Source: Pseudomonadota bacterium (lineage in GTDB: Bacteria > Bdellovibrionota > FAC87 > UBA2466). Taken from it: 64,000 nt of DNA. Location of the stretch: positions 47,492 to 111,491 of the forward strand of contig RFNO01000107.1 in NCBI GenBank assembly GCA_009927165.1. The letters run 5' to 3'. The position numbers and the translations under genes were made by a program. This document shows positions 35,196-43,936 of this stretch, one piece after another. Under the pieces are notes generated by a model. That model was not told the DNA's origin. It ran no database searches and saw only the letters and a list, made by a program, of their open reading frames with translations. How positions within the stretch are numbered: position 1 is the stretch's first letter; every line of letters begins with the position of its first letter.

Positions 35196-37084
35196 TGATT
35201 ATGCAGATTATTTTGGCCATTCTTTTATTGTCTCCCTTAGTCGGTAGTCTTTTGAATGGGCTTATCATTCGTTCTCCGAGTGCTCGACTATCAGGGACAA
35301 TCGCCACAGTTGCCGCTTTGGTTTCATTTCTTTGCGCGATTGTTTTAACCAGTAGTGTGATGTCAGGAAACATCGTCGAAATGTCTTGGCTCTGGTTCGG
35401 GGCTGGTTCTTTCAAAGCCAACTGGGGATTTAGATTCGACCAATTGACTTCAGTAATGGCTCTAGTTGTTACCGGCATTGGAACTCTGATTCATCTTTAT
35501 TCGGTTGGCTACATGAGCCACGAAAAAAGTCCATTTCGTTACTTTGCTTACTTGAATCTTTTTCTGTTTCAAATGTCTGTTTTGATTACATCCAGCAATT
35601 TAGTGGGGCTTTTTGTGGGCTGGGAGGGCGTAGGGCTTTGCTCCTACCTCCTGATTGGCTACTGGTTTGAGGACCCCGAAAAAGCCAAAGCTGGATTAAA
35701 AGCTTTTTTAGTCAATAGAGTGGGAGATGCAGGATTTTTAGTAGGAATGTTTATTTGTTATCAGCTTTTTGAGACGTTGGAATTTCAAGCAATCAATTCG
35801 CTCATCGACACAAAAACCGGTTTTAACTTGCACCTTTTAAATTTGATGGCCTTCTTTCTCTTTGTGGGTGCTACTGGAAAATCGGCACAGGTTCCGCTCT
35901 ACGTCTGGTTGCCAGATGCGATGGCTGGTCCAACGCCCGTTTCAGCTCTTATTCATGCCGCTACCATGGTGACTTCAGGAATCTATTTAATTGTTCGGTT
36001 GAATCCGCTGTTTGTGGTCACTTTGGACACCAACTTAATAATTGCTTCGGTGGGGCTAGGAACTGCCGTGCTCGCCGGGCTGATTGCCACCAGTCAGAAT
36101 GATATCAAAAAAGTTTTGGCTTACTCCACCGTCAGTCAATTGGGGCTGATGTTTTTGGCCCTCGGCTGTAGAGCATATGTTGCTGCTATTTTTCATCTGG
36201 TTACCCACGCTTTTTTCAAAGCCCTATTGTTTTTGGGGGCAGGCAGCGTGATTCATGCTCTTGAGGGTGAACAGGATATTCTTCGCATGGGAGGACTTCG
36301 CAAAAAACTACCTATCACTTTTTGGACCTTTGCAGTCGCCACCTGTGCCATCGCCGGGATCCCTCCTTTGGCCGGTTTTTTCAGCAAGGACACCATTCTT
36401 CATTTTGCTTTGATGACTAATTTTTCACTTTGGGTTGGGGGGGCAGTCGTAGCCACTTTAACGGCTTTTTATATGTTTAGGATGTTCTCGCTGACTTTTT
36501 TGGGAACCTATCGCGGAACGGTTCATCCTCACGAAAGCCCGGCTGTTATGTGGGTACCTCTGGCTATCCTGGCAGTGGCCAGTGCTGTTGGGGGTTTCTT
36601 GGGAGTCCCTCACGAATTTCATTTTTTACCTAATTATCTTGAGGACTTTCTCAGTCCCGTTGTTCCTTCTTATTCATTTGAGGGAACTTCTTCCTTGGGC
36701 GCTTTCGAGGCGATGGGAATTACTACTGGGTTGGCCCTTGTCAGCAGTGCTCTGGCGGTCTTTCTGTTTTCAAAAGCGCAGAGAGCAGGGGGGGTGGGAA
36801 AAGGCTTTAGTCCTCTTCGCTTCGTTTTTTCAAACAAATTTTGGGTCGATGAGCTTTATGGAATAATCATTGTGAAACCATTCCGGCTTATTTCTCAGTT
36901 TTTATCCTCCATTTTTGATCCTCAAATTATTGATGGTGGGATCTTATTTTTGGCTAAAGCGGTAAGAGGAATGGGAGGCCTAGTCACTTTGTTCCAAACC
37001 GGGGTGGTTCAGTTTTATTTGTTCCTGATGTTAATTGGGACAGTATTGATATTTTGGTGGTTTCTTAAAGGATGGGTTATCTGA
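35195..37084 (+). CDS. nuoL: NADH:quinone oxidoreductase subunit L, set 2
   Basis: The 629-residue NuoL has VGWEGVGLCSYLLIGYWF, GKSAQVPLYVWLPDAMAG and NDIKKVLAYSTVSQLGLMF. The His-rich loop is reduced to HPHESPAVM. The C-terminal lateral helix region is of ordinary length, with only one FDPQIIDGG-type element, so it is shorter than set 1. The nuoM start lies at or just before its stop. Confidence 0.94.
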   Translation: MIMQIILAILLLSPLVGSLLNGLIIRSPSARLSGTIATVAALVSFLCAIVLTSSVMSGNIVEMSWLWFGAGSFKANWGFRFDQLTSVMALVVTGIGTLIHLYSVGYMSHEKSPFRYFAYLNLFLFQMSVLITSSNLVGLFVGWEGVGLCSYLLIGYWFEDPEKAKAGLKAFLVNRVGDAGFLVGMFICYQLFETLEFQAINSLIDTKTGFNLHLLNLMAFFLFVGATGKSAQVPLYVWLPDAMAGPTPVSALIHAATMVTSGIYLIVRLNPLFVVTLDTNLIIASVGLGTAVLAGLIATSQNDIKKVLAYSTVSQLGLMFLALGCRAYVAAIFHLVTHAFFKALLFLGAGSVIHALEGEQDILRMGGLRKKLPITFWTFAVATCAIAGIPPLAGFFSKDTILHFALMTNFSLWVGGAVVATLTAFYMFRMFSLTFLGTYRGTVHPHESPAVMWVPLAILAVASAVGGFLGVPHEFHFLPNYLEDFLSPVVPSYSFEGTSSLGAFEAMGITTGLALVSSALAVFLFSKAQRAGGVGKGFSPLRFVFSNKFWVDELYGIIIVKPFRLISQFLSSIFDPQIIDGGILFLAKAVRGMGGLVTLFQTGVVQFYLFLMLIGTVLIFWWFLKGWVI

Positions 37085-38613
37085 TGTGGGCTAACATGCT
37101 TCTCCCATTATGTGTCATTCCTCTGATTGCGACTGTTGGCGTACTGCTCCTTCCCACAAGATGGAGCAAGGTGATTGCCCTGGTTTCTAGTTTAATTGGG
37201 CTGATTCTCTGTATCCCCATTTATCTAGGATTCGATTCCATTCAATCTCAAACCATGCAGTGGGCAATCTCCGTGCCCTGGATTAAATCGCTCGGGATCC
37301 GATTTGCAATAGGACTTGATGGGCTCAGTTTTCCTTTGGTGTTACTGACAAAGTTGATGATGCCGGTGGCAGTGCTGGCAAGTTGGAACGAGCAAAGACA
37401 CCAAAAAGCATTCATGGCCTGCTTTCTCGCTTTGGATGCGGCAATGACTGGAACCTTCCTGTCTACAGATATTTTTTTCTTTTATGTCTTCTGGGAAGCT
37501 ATGCTGATTCCCATGCTTCTCCTTATAGGAGTTTGGGGAAGTGATCAGAGGGTGTTTGCTTCTTTAAAATTTTTTATATTCACCTTTTTTGGTAGTCTCC
37601 TCATGTTGGCTGCGATTTTTACTGTTTTTGTTGCTGCAAAAGCGCAGACTGGCGTTTACAGCGCTGACATCGCTTCTTTAACCAAGACGATGCTTTCTCC
37701 GGAACCCCTTTGGTGGGGGCTGAGTGTTCAAGATTTGGTTTTTTGGGGTTTCACCATTGCCTTTTTAATCAAAGTACCGATTTTTCCAGTCCATACTTGG
37801 TTGCCCGACGCTCACGTTCAAGCCCCTACAGGCGGCAGTATCTTGTTGGCCGCAGTCTTATTAAAGATGGGAACTTATGGGCTCTTAAGATTTTCCATTC
37901 CCTTCGGAAACGATAGTTTTTTCAAATTTACGCCGCTGATTGCTATCTTGAGTTTGGTGGGAATTCTTTACGGCGCTTTCGTTGCTTTTCAGCAGACGGA
38001 CATGAAAAAGTTAGTAGCCTATTCTTCCGTCAGTCATTTAGGGCTCGTTGTCTTAGGAATTTGCTCTCGAAATCCTGAAGGCCTGACCGGTGCGGTTATT
38101 CAAAACATCAATCATGGATTAAGCACTGGAGCTCTCTTTTTCTTAGTCGGTTTTCTGTATGACCAAAGGCATTCCCGAAAATTTGCTGATTATGGGGGAC
38201 TTGCCTCTGTTCTTCCTTGGTTTTCTTTTTTTATCGTTTTTGTCGCTTGCTCGAGTATGGCAGTTCCCGGCTTGAATGGTTTCATTGGAGAATTCCTTAT
38301 TCTGTTGGGCTCATTTAAGGCCCAAAAGACTTGGGGGATGATTGCGGTACTCGGCGTGATTTTTGGTGCATTATATACGCTCACTCTTGTTAGAAAGATC
38401 CTGTTCGGACCCATTACTTCACCAGAAAATCGAAATTTAAAGGATTTATCCTTAAAGGACTATTTGGTCCTTATTCCACTTTCATTGTTAATGCTGTGGA
38501 TCGGTTTTGCTCCGCAGGGCCTGCTCGATAAAATGAAGCCTAGTTTGGAAAACTATTGGAAGAATCCCGTATCGGCTTATGCCGATCGCTCCAATGGAGA
38601 GAATCCTTCATGA
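37084..38613 (+). CDS. nuoM: NADH:quinone oxidoreductase subunit M, set 2
   Basis: 509 residues from the ATG at 37084, which forms TGATG with the nuoL stop; an in-frame ATG at 37072 would add four residues but has its purine run abutting it. Family motifs: FYVFWEAMLIPMLLLIGVWG, FLIKVPIFPVHTWLPDAHVQ, KKLVAYSSVSHLGLVVLG. The Asp-Ala-His is intact, unlike NuoM of set 1. Ends four bases into nuoN. Confidence 0.93.
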   Translation: MWANMLLPLCVIPLIATVGVLLLPTRWSKVIALVSSLIGLILCIPIYLGFDSIQSQTMQWAISVPWIKSLGIRFAIGLDGLSFPLVLLTKLMMPVAVLASWNEQRHQKAFMACFLALDAAMTGTFLSTDIFFFYVFWEAMLIPMLLLIGVWGSDQRVFASLKFFIFTFFGSLLMLAAIFTVFVAAKAQTGVYSADIASLTKTMLSPEPLWWGLSVQDLVFWGFTIAFLIKVPIFPVHTWLPDAHVQAPTGGSILLAAVLLKMGTYGLLRFSIPFGNDSFFKFTPLIAILSLVGILYGAFVAFQQTDMKKLVAYSSVSHLGLVVLGICSRNPEGLTGAVIQNINHGLSTGALFFLVGFLYDQRHSRKFADYGGLASVLPWFSFFIVFVACSSMAVPGLNGFIGEFLILLGSFKAQKTWGMIAVLGVIFGALYTLTLVRKILFGPITSPENRNLKDLSLKDYLVLIPLSLLMLWIGFAPQGLLDKMKPSLENYWKNPVSAYADRSNGENPS

Positions 38614-40091
38614 TCCTTCACTATTTTTTAATACCCGCTGCACCAGTTTTGAGCTTGATAGCCTGTGCTATTTTGCTCATTTGTCTTGAAATCGTAACTG
38701 GGGAAGGAAAAGCCAAAACGCTAAAACTATTGGTTGCGCTTCTGGGGCCCGCAAGCTCCATGTTGGCTGTCTCTGTAGTTTCAAAAACATTATCGGAAAG
38801 CACCATTGAGATTGTCCAGTCTGATTTTCCAGCTTGGTTGGGTGAGTTTTTAGCAACTTACCAGCTTGACTCTTTTACACTCGTGCTATTTCTGGCGATC
38901 TCATTTTTTACTCTCTTGGCATTGGTTTACAGTGAGGCTTTTTTGACAGATTTTTCCGAAAAGAGTGAAATTTTTTCACTCCTGCTCTTTGTTGCCGCGG
39001 GAATGATGGTCCTTGTTTCGGCAAATAGCTTATTAATGGTCTTTATGGGGTTGGAGCTTATGTCGTTACCCACCTATGTTCTGGTGGGCTTGCGGAAAAA
39101 TGATATTCGGGCTTCCGAAGCAGCACTTAAATATTTCCTATACGGTTCTTTTGCGACCGTTCTTCTGGTTTTAGCTATCGCATTTTTGTATGGCAGTTTT
39201 GGGACGTTACATATTTCCCAAATTACGGCCCTTACTCGTTTACAGATCACAAGTGCTTCGTCAGGTTCAGCTAGCCTCTCCCTTGCAGCATCAATGGCTC
39301 TTCTGGCGGTTGCCCTAGGATTCAAAATAGGGCTAGCACCGTTTCATTTGTGGATCCCCGACACTTACCAAGGAGCTCCTACACCCATCACTGGTTTTAT
39401 GGGCAGTGCCATTAAACTGGCAGGTTTTGGATTAGCCTTTAAGGTTTTTTGTTCCATGTTCAATTCGGTGCTCAGTCAGCACTCCGATATTCTGGGAGTT
39501 TTGGCATTAGTTACGATGTTTGTGGGTAATTTAGCGGCATTGAGGCAAAGCAACCTAAAAAGAATATTTGCCTATTCAAGTATTTCTCACGCAGGATACC
39601 TGTTTCTGGCGATCGCAGCTATAAACCCCCAGAACATTCAAAGAGGTCCTCTTCTTTACTATCTTCTTGTCTATGGGCTGATGTTTTTGGGAACCTTTGG
39701 AATTTTATCAGTGATCGAAAATAATCGAGGCAATCTGGATCTCAATCGGTTAAACGGTTTGGGCTTTGAGAAACCTCTTCTCAGTGCTTGTCTTCTTTTA
39801 TTTATTTTGACTGCCGCTGGCATTCCCCCGACTGCCGGATTTCTAGCCAAATACTTTGTTTTTTTAGAAGCTGCTTCGCAGGGCAAAATGACTTGGGTGG
39901 TTTTGGGGGTAATGAGTAGTTTAATAGGTGTGTATTATTATCTCCAAATCATTGCCCATCTTTACATGAAAGCTCCGCTTTCGGCGATGGCACCTATTCA
40001 AGTCACTCATAAAGCAGCTTGGGTGGGTATTTTAGCGTCTGCGGCCGGAGTGATCTATTTTGCAATGAGACCTGGTCTGTTTGCTTTCTAG
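38610..40091 (+). CDS. nuoN: NADH:quinone oxidoreductase subunit N, set 2
   Basis: 493 residues from the ATG at 38610, which overlaps the nuoM stop (ATGA); the frame is open to 38556 but that part lies in nuoM. Motifs: VFMGLELMSLPTYVLVGLRK, FKIGLAPFHLWIPDTYQGAP and LKRIFAYSSISHAGYLFLA. Last gene of the 14-gene cluster; 139 bases separate it from the small heat-shock gene, with no clear rho-independent terminator visible. Confidence 0.94.
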   Translation: MILHYFLIPAAPVLSLIACAILLICLEIVTGEGKAKTLKLLVALLGPASSMLAVSVVSKTLSESTIEIVQSDFPAWLGEFLATYQLDSFTLVLFLAISFFTLLALVYSEAFLTDFSEKSEIFSLLLFVAAGMMVLVSANSLLMVFMGLELMSLPTYVLVGLRKNDIRASEAALKYFLYGSFATVLLVLAIAFLYGSFGTLHISQITALTRLQITSASSGSASLSLAASMALLAVALGFKIGLAPFHLWIPDTYQGAPTPITGFMGSAIKLAGFGLAFKVFCSMFNSVLSQHSDILGVLALVTMFVGNLAALRQSNLKRIFAYSSISHAGYLFLAIAAINPQNIQRGPLLYYLLVYGLMFLGTFGILSVIENNRGNLDLNRLNGLGFEKPLLSACLLLFILTAAGIPPTAGFLAKYFVFLEAASQGKMTWVVLGVMSSLIGVYYYLQIIAHLYMKAPLSAMAPIQVTHKAAWVGILASAAGVIYFAMRPGLFAF

Positions 40092-40198
40092 CTTGCAAGA
40101 CTTCTAAAATCGATTTCAAATTTCAAGATTTGTCTTATCGTTTTCGCATTCTCTTCTTCGGCATAGCCCGTGCAACGCCAATTACCAATAATGAAAAT

Positions 40199-40225
40199 TG
40201 AGCCCATTTACAGGCTCAGGAGGAG
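40199..40225 (+). promoter_or_regulatory. Leader hairpin next to a strong Shine-Dalgarno of the hsp20 gene
   Basis: A perfect six-base stem, TGAGCC (40199-40204) and GGCTCA (40213-40218) with an eight-base loop, lies directly before GGAGG (40219-40223), seven bases from the ATG at 40231. In small heat-shock genes such leader structures are often temperature-sensitive translation controls (the ROSE and fourU families). The SD here is next to the stem, not inside it, so this is only a candidate element. Confidence 0.4.
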
Positions 40226-40230
40226 AAAAA

Positions 40231-40758
40231 ATGCGAAACCGATTATCTCTTTGGCGCCCCGAGCGAATGTTAACGTTTCGGGACCTCAGTAACATACAAA
40301 GAAGATTTGACCAACTTTGGGAGGACGTTATTGAGCCGAGCCCAAACTTGAGCGCTCAAGAATTTGATTACAGTTCCCCGTGCGATGTCGAAGAGACTGA
40401 TTCACACTATGTGATGAGTCTCGATGTCCCCGGAATTCCCAAGGAAAATCTTAAAGTAGAAGTTCAAGGAGATTGCTTAGTCATTACTGGCAGTCGAAAA
40501 GAGGAACGGGTATCCCGAAAAGGCGAGCCCGAAATATCAGAGCGTTCTCAGGGGCGGTTCTACCGTTCAATGAGTATTCCAGGGTTGACCGAGGACTCTA
40601 AAATTGAAGCCGCTTATAAAGATGGTGTTTTACGAGTGGCGGTGCCGAAGGCTCCTTCGAGCAGAGGAAGGACGGTCCCCATCGGTGAGGAAAAAGGTGG
40701 TTTCTGGACGAAGCTCTTAGGACGCAGTGAAGAAAAGAAAGTTGAAAAAGCAGCTTAA
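40231..40758 (+). CDS. Small heat-shock protein, Hsp20/alpha-crystallin family
   Basis: 175 residues from the ATG at 40231 with an AGGAGG seven bases upstream; an upstream in-frame TTG is not supported. The alpha-crystallin domain spans about residues 55-145, with PCDVEETDSHYVMSLDVPGI, LVITGSRKEER, and GRFYRSMSIPG, AAYKDGVLRVAVPK; the A-x-x-x-n-GVL motif reads AYKDGVL. The C-terminal I-x-I/V anchor is seen as TVPI. The holdase binds unfolded proteins without ATP. It stands alone after the nuo cluster. Confidence 0.92.
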   Translation: MRNRLSLWRPERMLTFRDLSNIQRRFDQLWEDVIEPSPNLSAQEFDYSSPCDVEETDSHYVMSLDVPGIPKENLKVEVQGDCLVITGSRKEERVSRKGEPEISERSQGRFYRSMSIPGLTEDSKIEAAYKDGVLRVAVPKAPSSRGRTVPIGEEKGGFWTKLLGRSEEKKVEKAA

Positions 40759-40787
40759 GTAGATGCTTCAATAATCCAGACAGCTCA

Positions 40788-40826
40788 GGGGAAAAAAGAG
40801 TTTCATGGTGTCACACTTTTTTCCCC
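40788..40826 (+). terminator. Candidate terminator hairpin after hsp20
   Basis: GGGGAAAAAAGAGT (40788-40801) pairs with ACACTTTTTTCCCC (40813-40826) with one mismatch and an 11-base loop. There is no run of T after the 3' arm, so this would be a weak intrinsic terminator. It lies between hsp20 and the SIMPL gene, and argues against starting that gene at the ATG at 40805, which lies within the loop. Confidence 0.4.
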
Positions 40827-40852
40827 GCGAGCGGTTAGAAAGGAATCATGTT

Positions 40853-41614
40853 ATGAAAAGAACGAAATTGCTAGGCACTTGGGGAATTGCTCTGATTTGT
40901 AGTTCAGTATTAGCCAGCGAAGGCACTGTTGAAATTGTTGGTAAAGGAAACGTAGCCCGGGCACCTGAATATTCAGAGATTCAAGTCCATGTAACTTCGG
41001 TTTGTTATAACAAACCCATCGAAGCTCAAGAGGAAAACGCGGTTTTGTCCAATAAAATTCTCAGTGTTCTTAAGAACTATGTCCGCACCGATAGAGATAA
41101 AGTCCTGTCTTCAGGTGGCCATACTTTGAGACAAATCGAGTACACTTCAGATGTTGAAGGGAAAACAAAAGTCTTGTGTGAGAGGAAGTGGAGAACAACG
41201 AATACGCTTCTTTTAAAAACAGAAGACATGGAATCAGTTGCTCAAATTCAGGAAAAGATTCTAGAGCTTGTTCCGTCTGATGAAGGCTTGGACCCTAGTC
41301 ACACACACCAGACTTATGCTGAACTAGGAGAGCCGATGTTTGCGGTTTTTCCAGAGACTTTTGCTCAGATGAAGCAGGAGGCGCAAGCCAAAGCATGGGA
41401 TGATGCCAGCAATCAATTCAGAGGGTTTCTGAAAAAGTGTGAGCTGCAGAACGTGCGTCTGTCTCAGATCAGTCAGCCTGAGTATTTCGGTCTTGCTAAA
41501 TCCGCGCCGTTAATGGGAGATGAAAGAACACCCATTATTCCAGATGCCATTTCACTTTATGCATCATGGAAGTTTTTGTGGACGTTTGATCCAACTCCCG
41601 GGTGTTACCGATAA
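40853..41614 (+). CDS. SIMPL-domain (DUF541) exported protein
   Basis: 253 residues from the ATG at 40853, which has AAAGGA about eight bases upstream. The N-terminus is a signal peptide (LLGTWGIALICSSVLASEG). The rest matches the SIMPL/DUF541 (BP26-like) fold: VEIVGKGNVARAPEYSEIQV, VLSSGGHTLRQIEY and a late QEAQAKAWDDASNQF helix. Members are periplasmic or outer-membrane proteins with poorly known function. Two Cys pairs are possible. Ends ten bases before the convergent gene at 41624. Confidence 0.75.
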   Translation: MKRTKLLGTWGIALICSSVLASEGTVEIVGKGNVARAPEYSEIQVHVTSVCYNKPIEAQEENAVLSNKILSVLKNYVRTDRDKVLSSGGHTLRQIEYTSDVEGKTKVLCERKWRTTNTLLLKTEDMESVAQIQEKILELVPSDEGLDPSHTHQTYAELGEPMFAVFPETFAQMKQEAQAKAWDDASNQFRGFLKKCELQNVRLSQISQPEYFGLAKSAPLMGDERTPIIPDAISLYASWKFLWTFDPTPGCYR

Positions 41615-41623
41615 GTTCGGGTT

Positions 41624-42274
41624 TTAGAGACGATGTCTAAGACTGAATTTTTCAGTTGAGCTCATGCGGTACAGGGCCCTTAGCTTGTCGAGCAGGTTGG
41701 TAATAGCTTGAGGAGAGCGAAAGTCAGCTCGGTGCTTCTGTATGAATTCCCGAGCGAATTGGTTAGCTTCTCCATAGCGTTTCACTTGTTCTGAGTTGAG
41801 GCCCTCTACCAAAGAAAACTGCTCGAAAAGCCAAGTAAAAAGTTGATCAAATGTCCCTGTTTGGTTCGACCCCTCTGGGATGGTAAGAAAGAAAAACAAA
41901 AGAAACTTATCGATTTCCCCCTGAAACTCTAGTTCGAGTTGGCTTACAGCCCGGTCACGTTCCGCATTGAAAATAAAATAACGAAAGTGGCTAATTTCCT
42001 CTGCTGCAACAGCAAATGCCTGTAATTGTGCAGGACTCCAATGAGAAAAATCGAGCGTCTCCGCTGATTTCAGGTCTTGTGCAATTTTAGGATGAAAAAC
42101 AATGCCCACTTCCACTTCGCTTCTGCCTTGGGCATCAGCGGCAGTTTGAACTATGAGGGCTCCCGTTTCTTTGAATGCATGTGGTTTCAAAAGAAAATCC
42201 TGAGCTTGGAGTCGGGTATCAATAGCGTAGATATCACCTATGGCAGAATCGAGGGTTTTTAAAAGAGACTTCAC
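41624..42274 (-). CDS. Conserved-looking cytoplasmic protein, function unknown
   Basis: The 216-residue protein starts at a GTG with GGAGGAG just upstream. No signal peptide or membrane helix. It is helical, and the central stretch AAEEISHFRYFIFNAERD then LELEFQGEIDKFL places EExxH and further acids as in a helical bundle, perhaps a metal or ligand site. I do not recognise a family. It lies eight bases after the gene at 42283-42888; both have strong Shine-Dalgarno sequences, so they form a two-gene operon. Confidence 0.6.
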   Translation of the reverse strand: MKSLLKTLDSAIGDIYAIDTRLQAQDFLLKPHAFKETGALIVQTAADAQGRSEVEVGIVFHPKIAQDLKSAETLDFSHWSPAQLQAFAVAAEEISHFRYFIFNAERDRAVSQLELEFQGEIDKFLLFFFLTIPEGSNQTGTFDQLFTWLFEQFSLVEGLNSEQVKRYGEANQFAREFIQKHRADFRSPQAITNLLDKLRALYRMSSTEKFSLRHRL

Positions 42275-42282
42275 ATCTCCTC

Positions 42283-42888
42283 CTACTGCTTAGGCCCCTT
42301 TTGAGAGTTAATGGGCTGGATACCATATTCACCTAGAATTTTTCTCAAACGGTCACTGCCAGTGACCATCCAACGCTCGTACAAACGTAAGAGGTCTTTA
42401 TTAGATTGGAGACCGTTGCGTTCGCTCATTTCGCCCAGAATATTAGAATAGGGTTGAAATTTTCCCGATAATTCGGCGTAGACTGCGCGAGAAGCATTCT
42501 GTGTTTGGAGATCAGCCAGTGTCCGATAGGCTGTTCCACCCATTCCAAAGTAATAGTCCAAATCTACTAGCTTAGACTTCAAGCTATCACTGAAGTAACC
42601 GGACACAAGCAAACACAAATCCCCAATCCGTTGTAAAATTACCGCTTTTTGTTCAAGGGGTGCTTGTGTGTATTCAATATAAAGGTCAAAAACGAGAGTC
42701 TCTTCGTAGTGTCCGGCTTCGTTGGTTTTGAAGAAGTTGTCCGAAGAAATAGTTTTTACGAGCAGGCCGACCAAATAGTCAAAGCTCGGCGGAGTTGCTG
42801 AAACTCCGTGATGACCCATGACGGTGCGAAGCTCCATAGCAAAAAAGTCCCTCGCATCGGCCACTGTAGCAGGTTTTAACCTATCCAT
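42283..42888 (-). CDS. Conserved-looking protein, function unknown
   Basis: The 201-residue, helical cytoplasmic protein starts at an ATG with AGGAGG upstream. It has a distinctive LDYYFGMGGTAYRTLADL block near residue 110 that is likely a conserved core, and a TISSDNFFKTNEAGHYEE stretch before it. Similar sequences seem to occur in proteobacteria, but I cannot name a domain. First gene of a two-gene minus-strand operon with the gene at 41624; no other clue to function. Confidence 0.58.
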   Translation of the reverse strand: MDRLKPATVADARDFFAMELRTVMGHHGVSATPPSFDYLVGLLVKTISSDNFFKTNEAGHYEETLVFDLYIEYTQAPLEQKAVILQRIGDLCLLVSGYFSDSLKSKLVDLDYYFGMGGTAYRTLADLQTQNASRAVYAELSGKFQPYSNILGEMSERNGLQSNKDLLRLYERWMVTGSDRLRKILGEYGIQPINSQKGPKQ

Positions 42889-43117
42889 AAGACCTCCTAT
42901 TGAAACGGAAGTTTGAGTCCTTATGGCTGTCCTACAAGGTGCGTTACAATTCTGCTGATATTATTATTTTAGCATTATCTTAACGAACTCAGCAAGTTAT
43001 CGGCCTTTATAACGTTTCGCGTTAGGATTTTTTGGGGGGGCTTGGTAAGAGGTTGAAATTCTTATAAAAATAGGTGACCCTACCGTCTATTTTTTATGTA
43101 TTCGAATAGAGTTAGAA

Positions 43118-43936
43118 ATGAATAAAAGCCTGTTTAGCCACGCTAGTCTTGTGTTTTCAGTGCTGGCGCTTGGTGCTTTTGCTGATGTTACGAATACCCG
43201 TTGGGTCTCGACGAGTCCCCAGATTACCGAACTTCTCTTTCAACTGGGAAAAGAGAGATTTTTAGTGGGAACGAGTGACCAAAGTTTTTATCCCGAGAAA
43301 GCTAGGGCAATTCCGAAAATAGGTCTTTTGTTTCATCCCAATTTAGAATCGATCTTTGCTCAAAAGCCGATGGGAGTTTTTTGGGATGCGTCGTCTGAAA
43401 ACGCTGTTATGAAGGACCACTTAGCTTTATTGGGAATAAAATCTGTAAGTCTCGAATTGAATTCCGTGAGGGGCATTTTTCAATCGATAAAAATTATTCA
43501 GCGTGAATTAGCTGACTCAAAACTTTCTGAAGAGTTCAGGAAGAGCGAAGAAATTTGGAGCAGTTCAGTTAACAAACAAAAATCCTTTTCATTTTTAGCT
43601 TTGGCTTGGGCAGATCCCCCTATTCTTTTTGGGAAAAATACTTTCTTGTTTAATTTGATTCAAGAAATGGGTGGCAAAGGAATACTTCCAAAAAACTGGA
43701 AGACTTCCTATCCAAAAGTGTCTGAGGAGTGGATTATTACACAAAGGCCTGAGGTACTTATTTTTTTAAATCATGATGAGAATACGTACCGAATATTTAA
43801 AAATAAATGTGAAATGTGGTGGCCTAAAGATTCACCTAGATGTACTGGGATTTCTGCTGAGAAATTCGCTAGAGCTAGCCTCACCCCGATTCTTTATTTG
43901 CCGGATTTGAGACGAGCTTTGGGAGTTACTCCATGA
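43118..43936 (+). CDS. Periplasmic substrate-binding protein of a BtuF-type ABC importer
   Basis: The 272-residue protein has a signal peptide (SLFSHASLVFSVLALGAFAD) and the helical-spine class III binding fold of BtuF/FhuD relatives: TSPQITELLFQLGKERFLVG, TDQ-like GTSDQSFYP, IPKIGLLFHPNLESIFAQKP, and a late GGKGILPKNWKTSYPKVSEE. Ligand could be cobalamin, heme or an iron-siderophore. It heads a three-gene operon with a FecCD-type permease and an ATPase. The 229-base leader shows no cobalamin-riboswitch box that I can recognise. Confidence 0.8.
   Translation: MNKSLFSHASLVFSVLALGAFADVTNTRWVSTSPQITELLFQLGKERFLVGTSDQSFYPEKARAIPKIGLLFHPNLESIFAQKPMGVFWDASSENAVMKDHLALLGIKSVSLELNSVRGIFQSIKIIQRELADSKLSEEFRKSEEIWSSSVNKQKSFSFLALAWADPPILFGKNTFLFNLIQEMGGKGILPKNWKTSYPKVSEEWIITQRPEVLIFLNHDENTYRIFKNKCEMWWPKDSPRCTGISAEKFARASLTPILYLPDLRRALGVTP

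Noticed and set aside
42889..43117. Cobalamin riboswitch upstream of the BtuF-type gene
   Set aside because: I could not find the conserved B12-box sequence in the leader on either strand.
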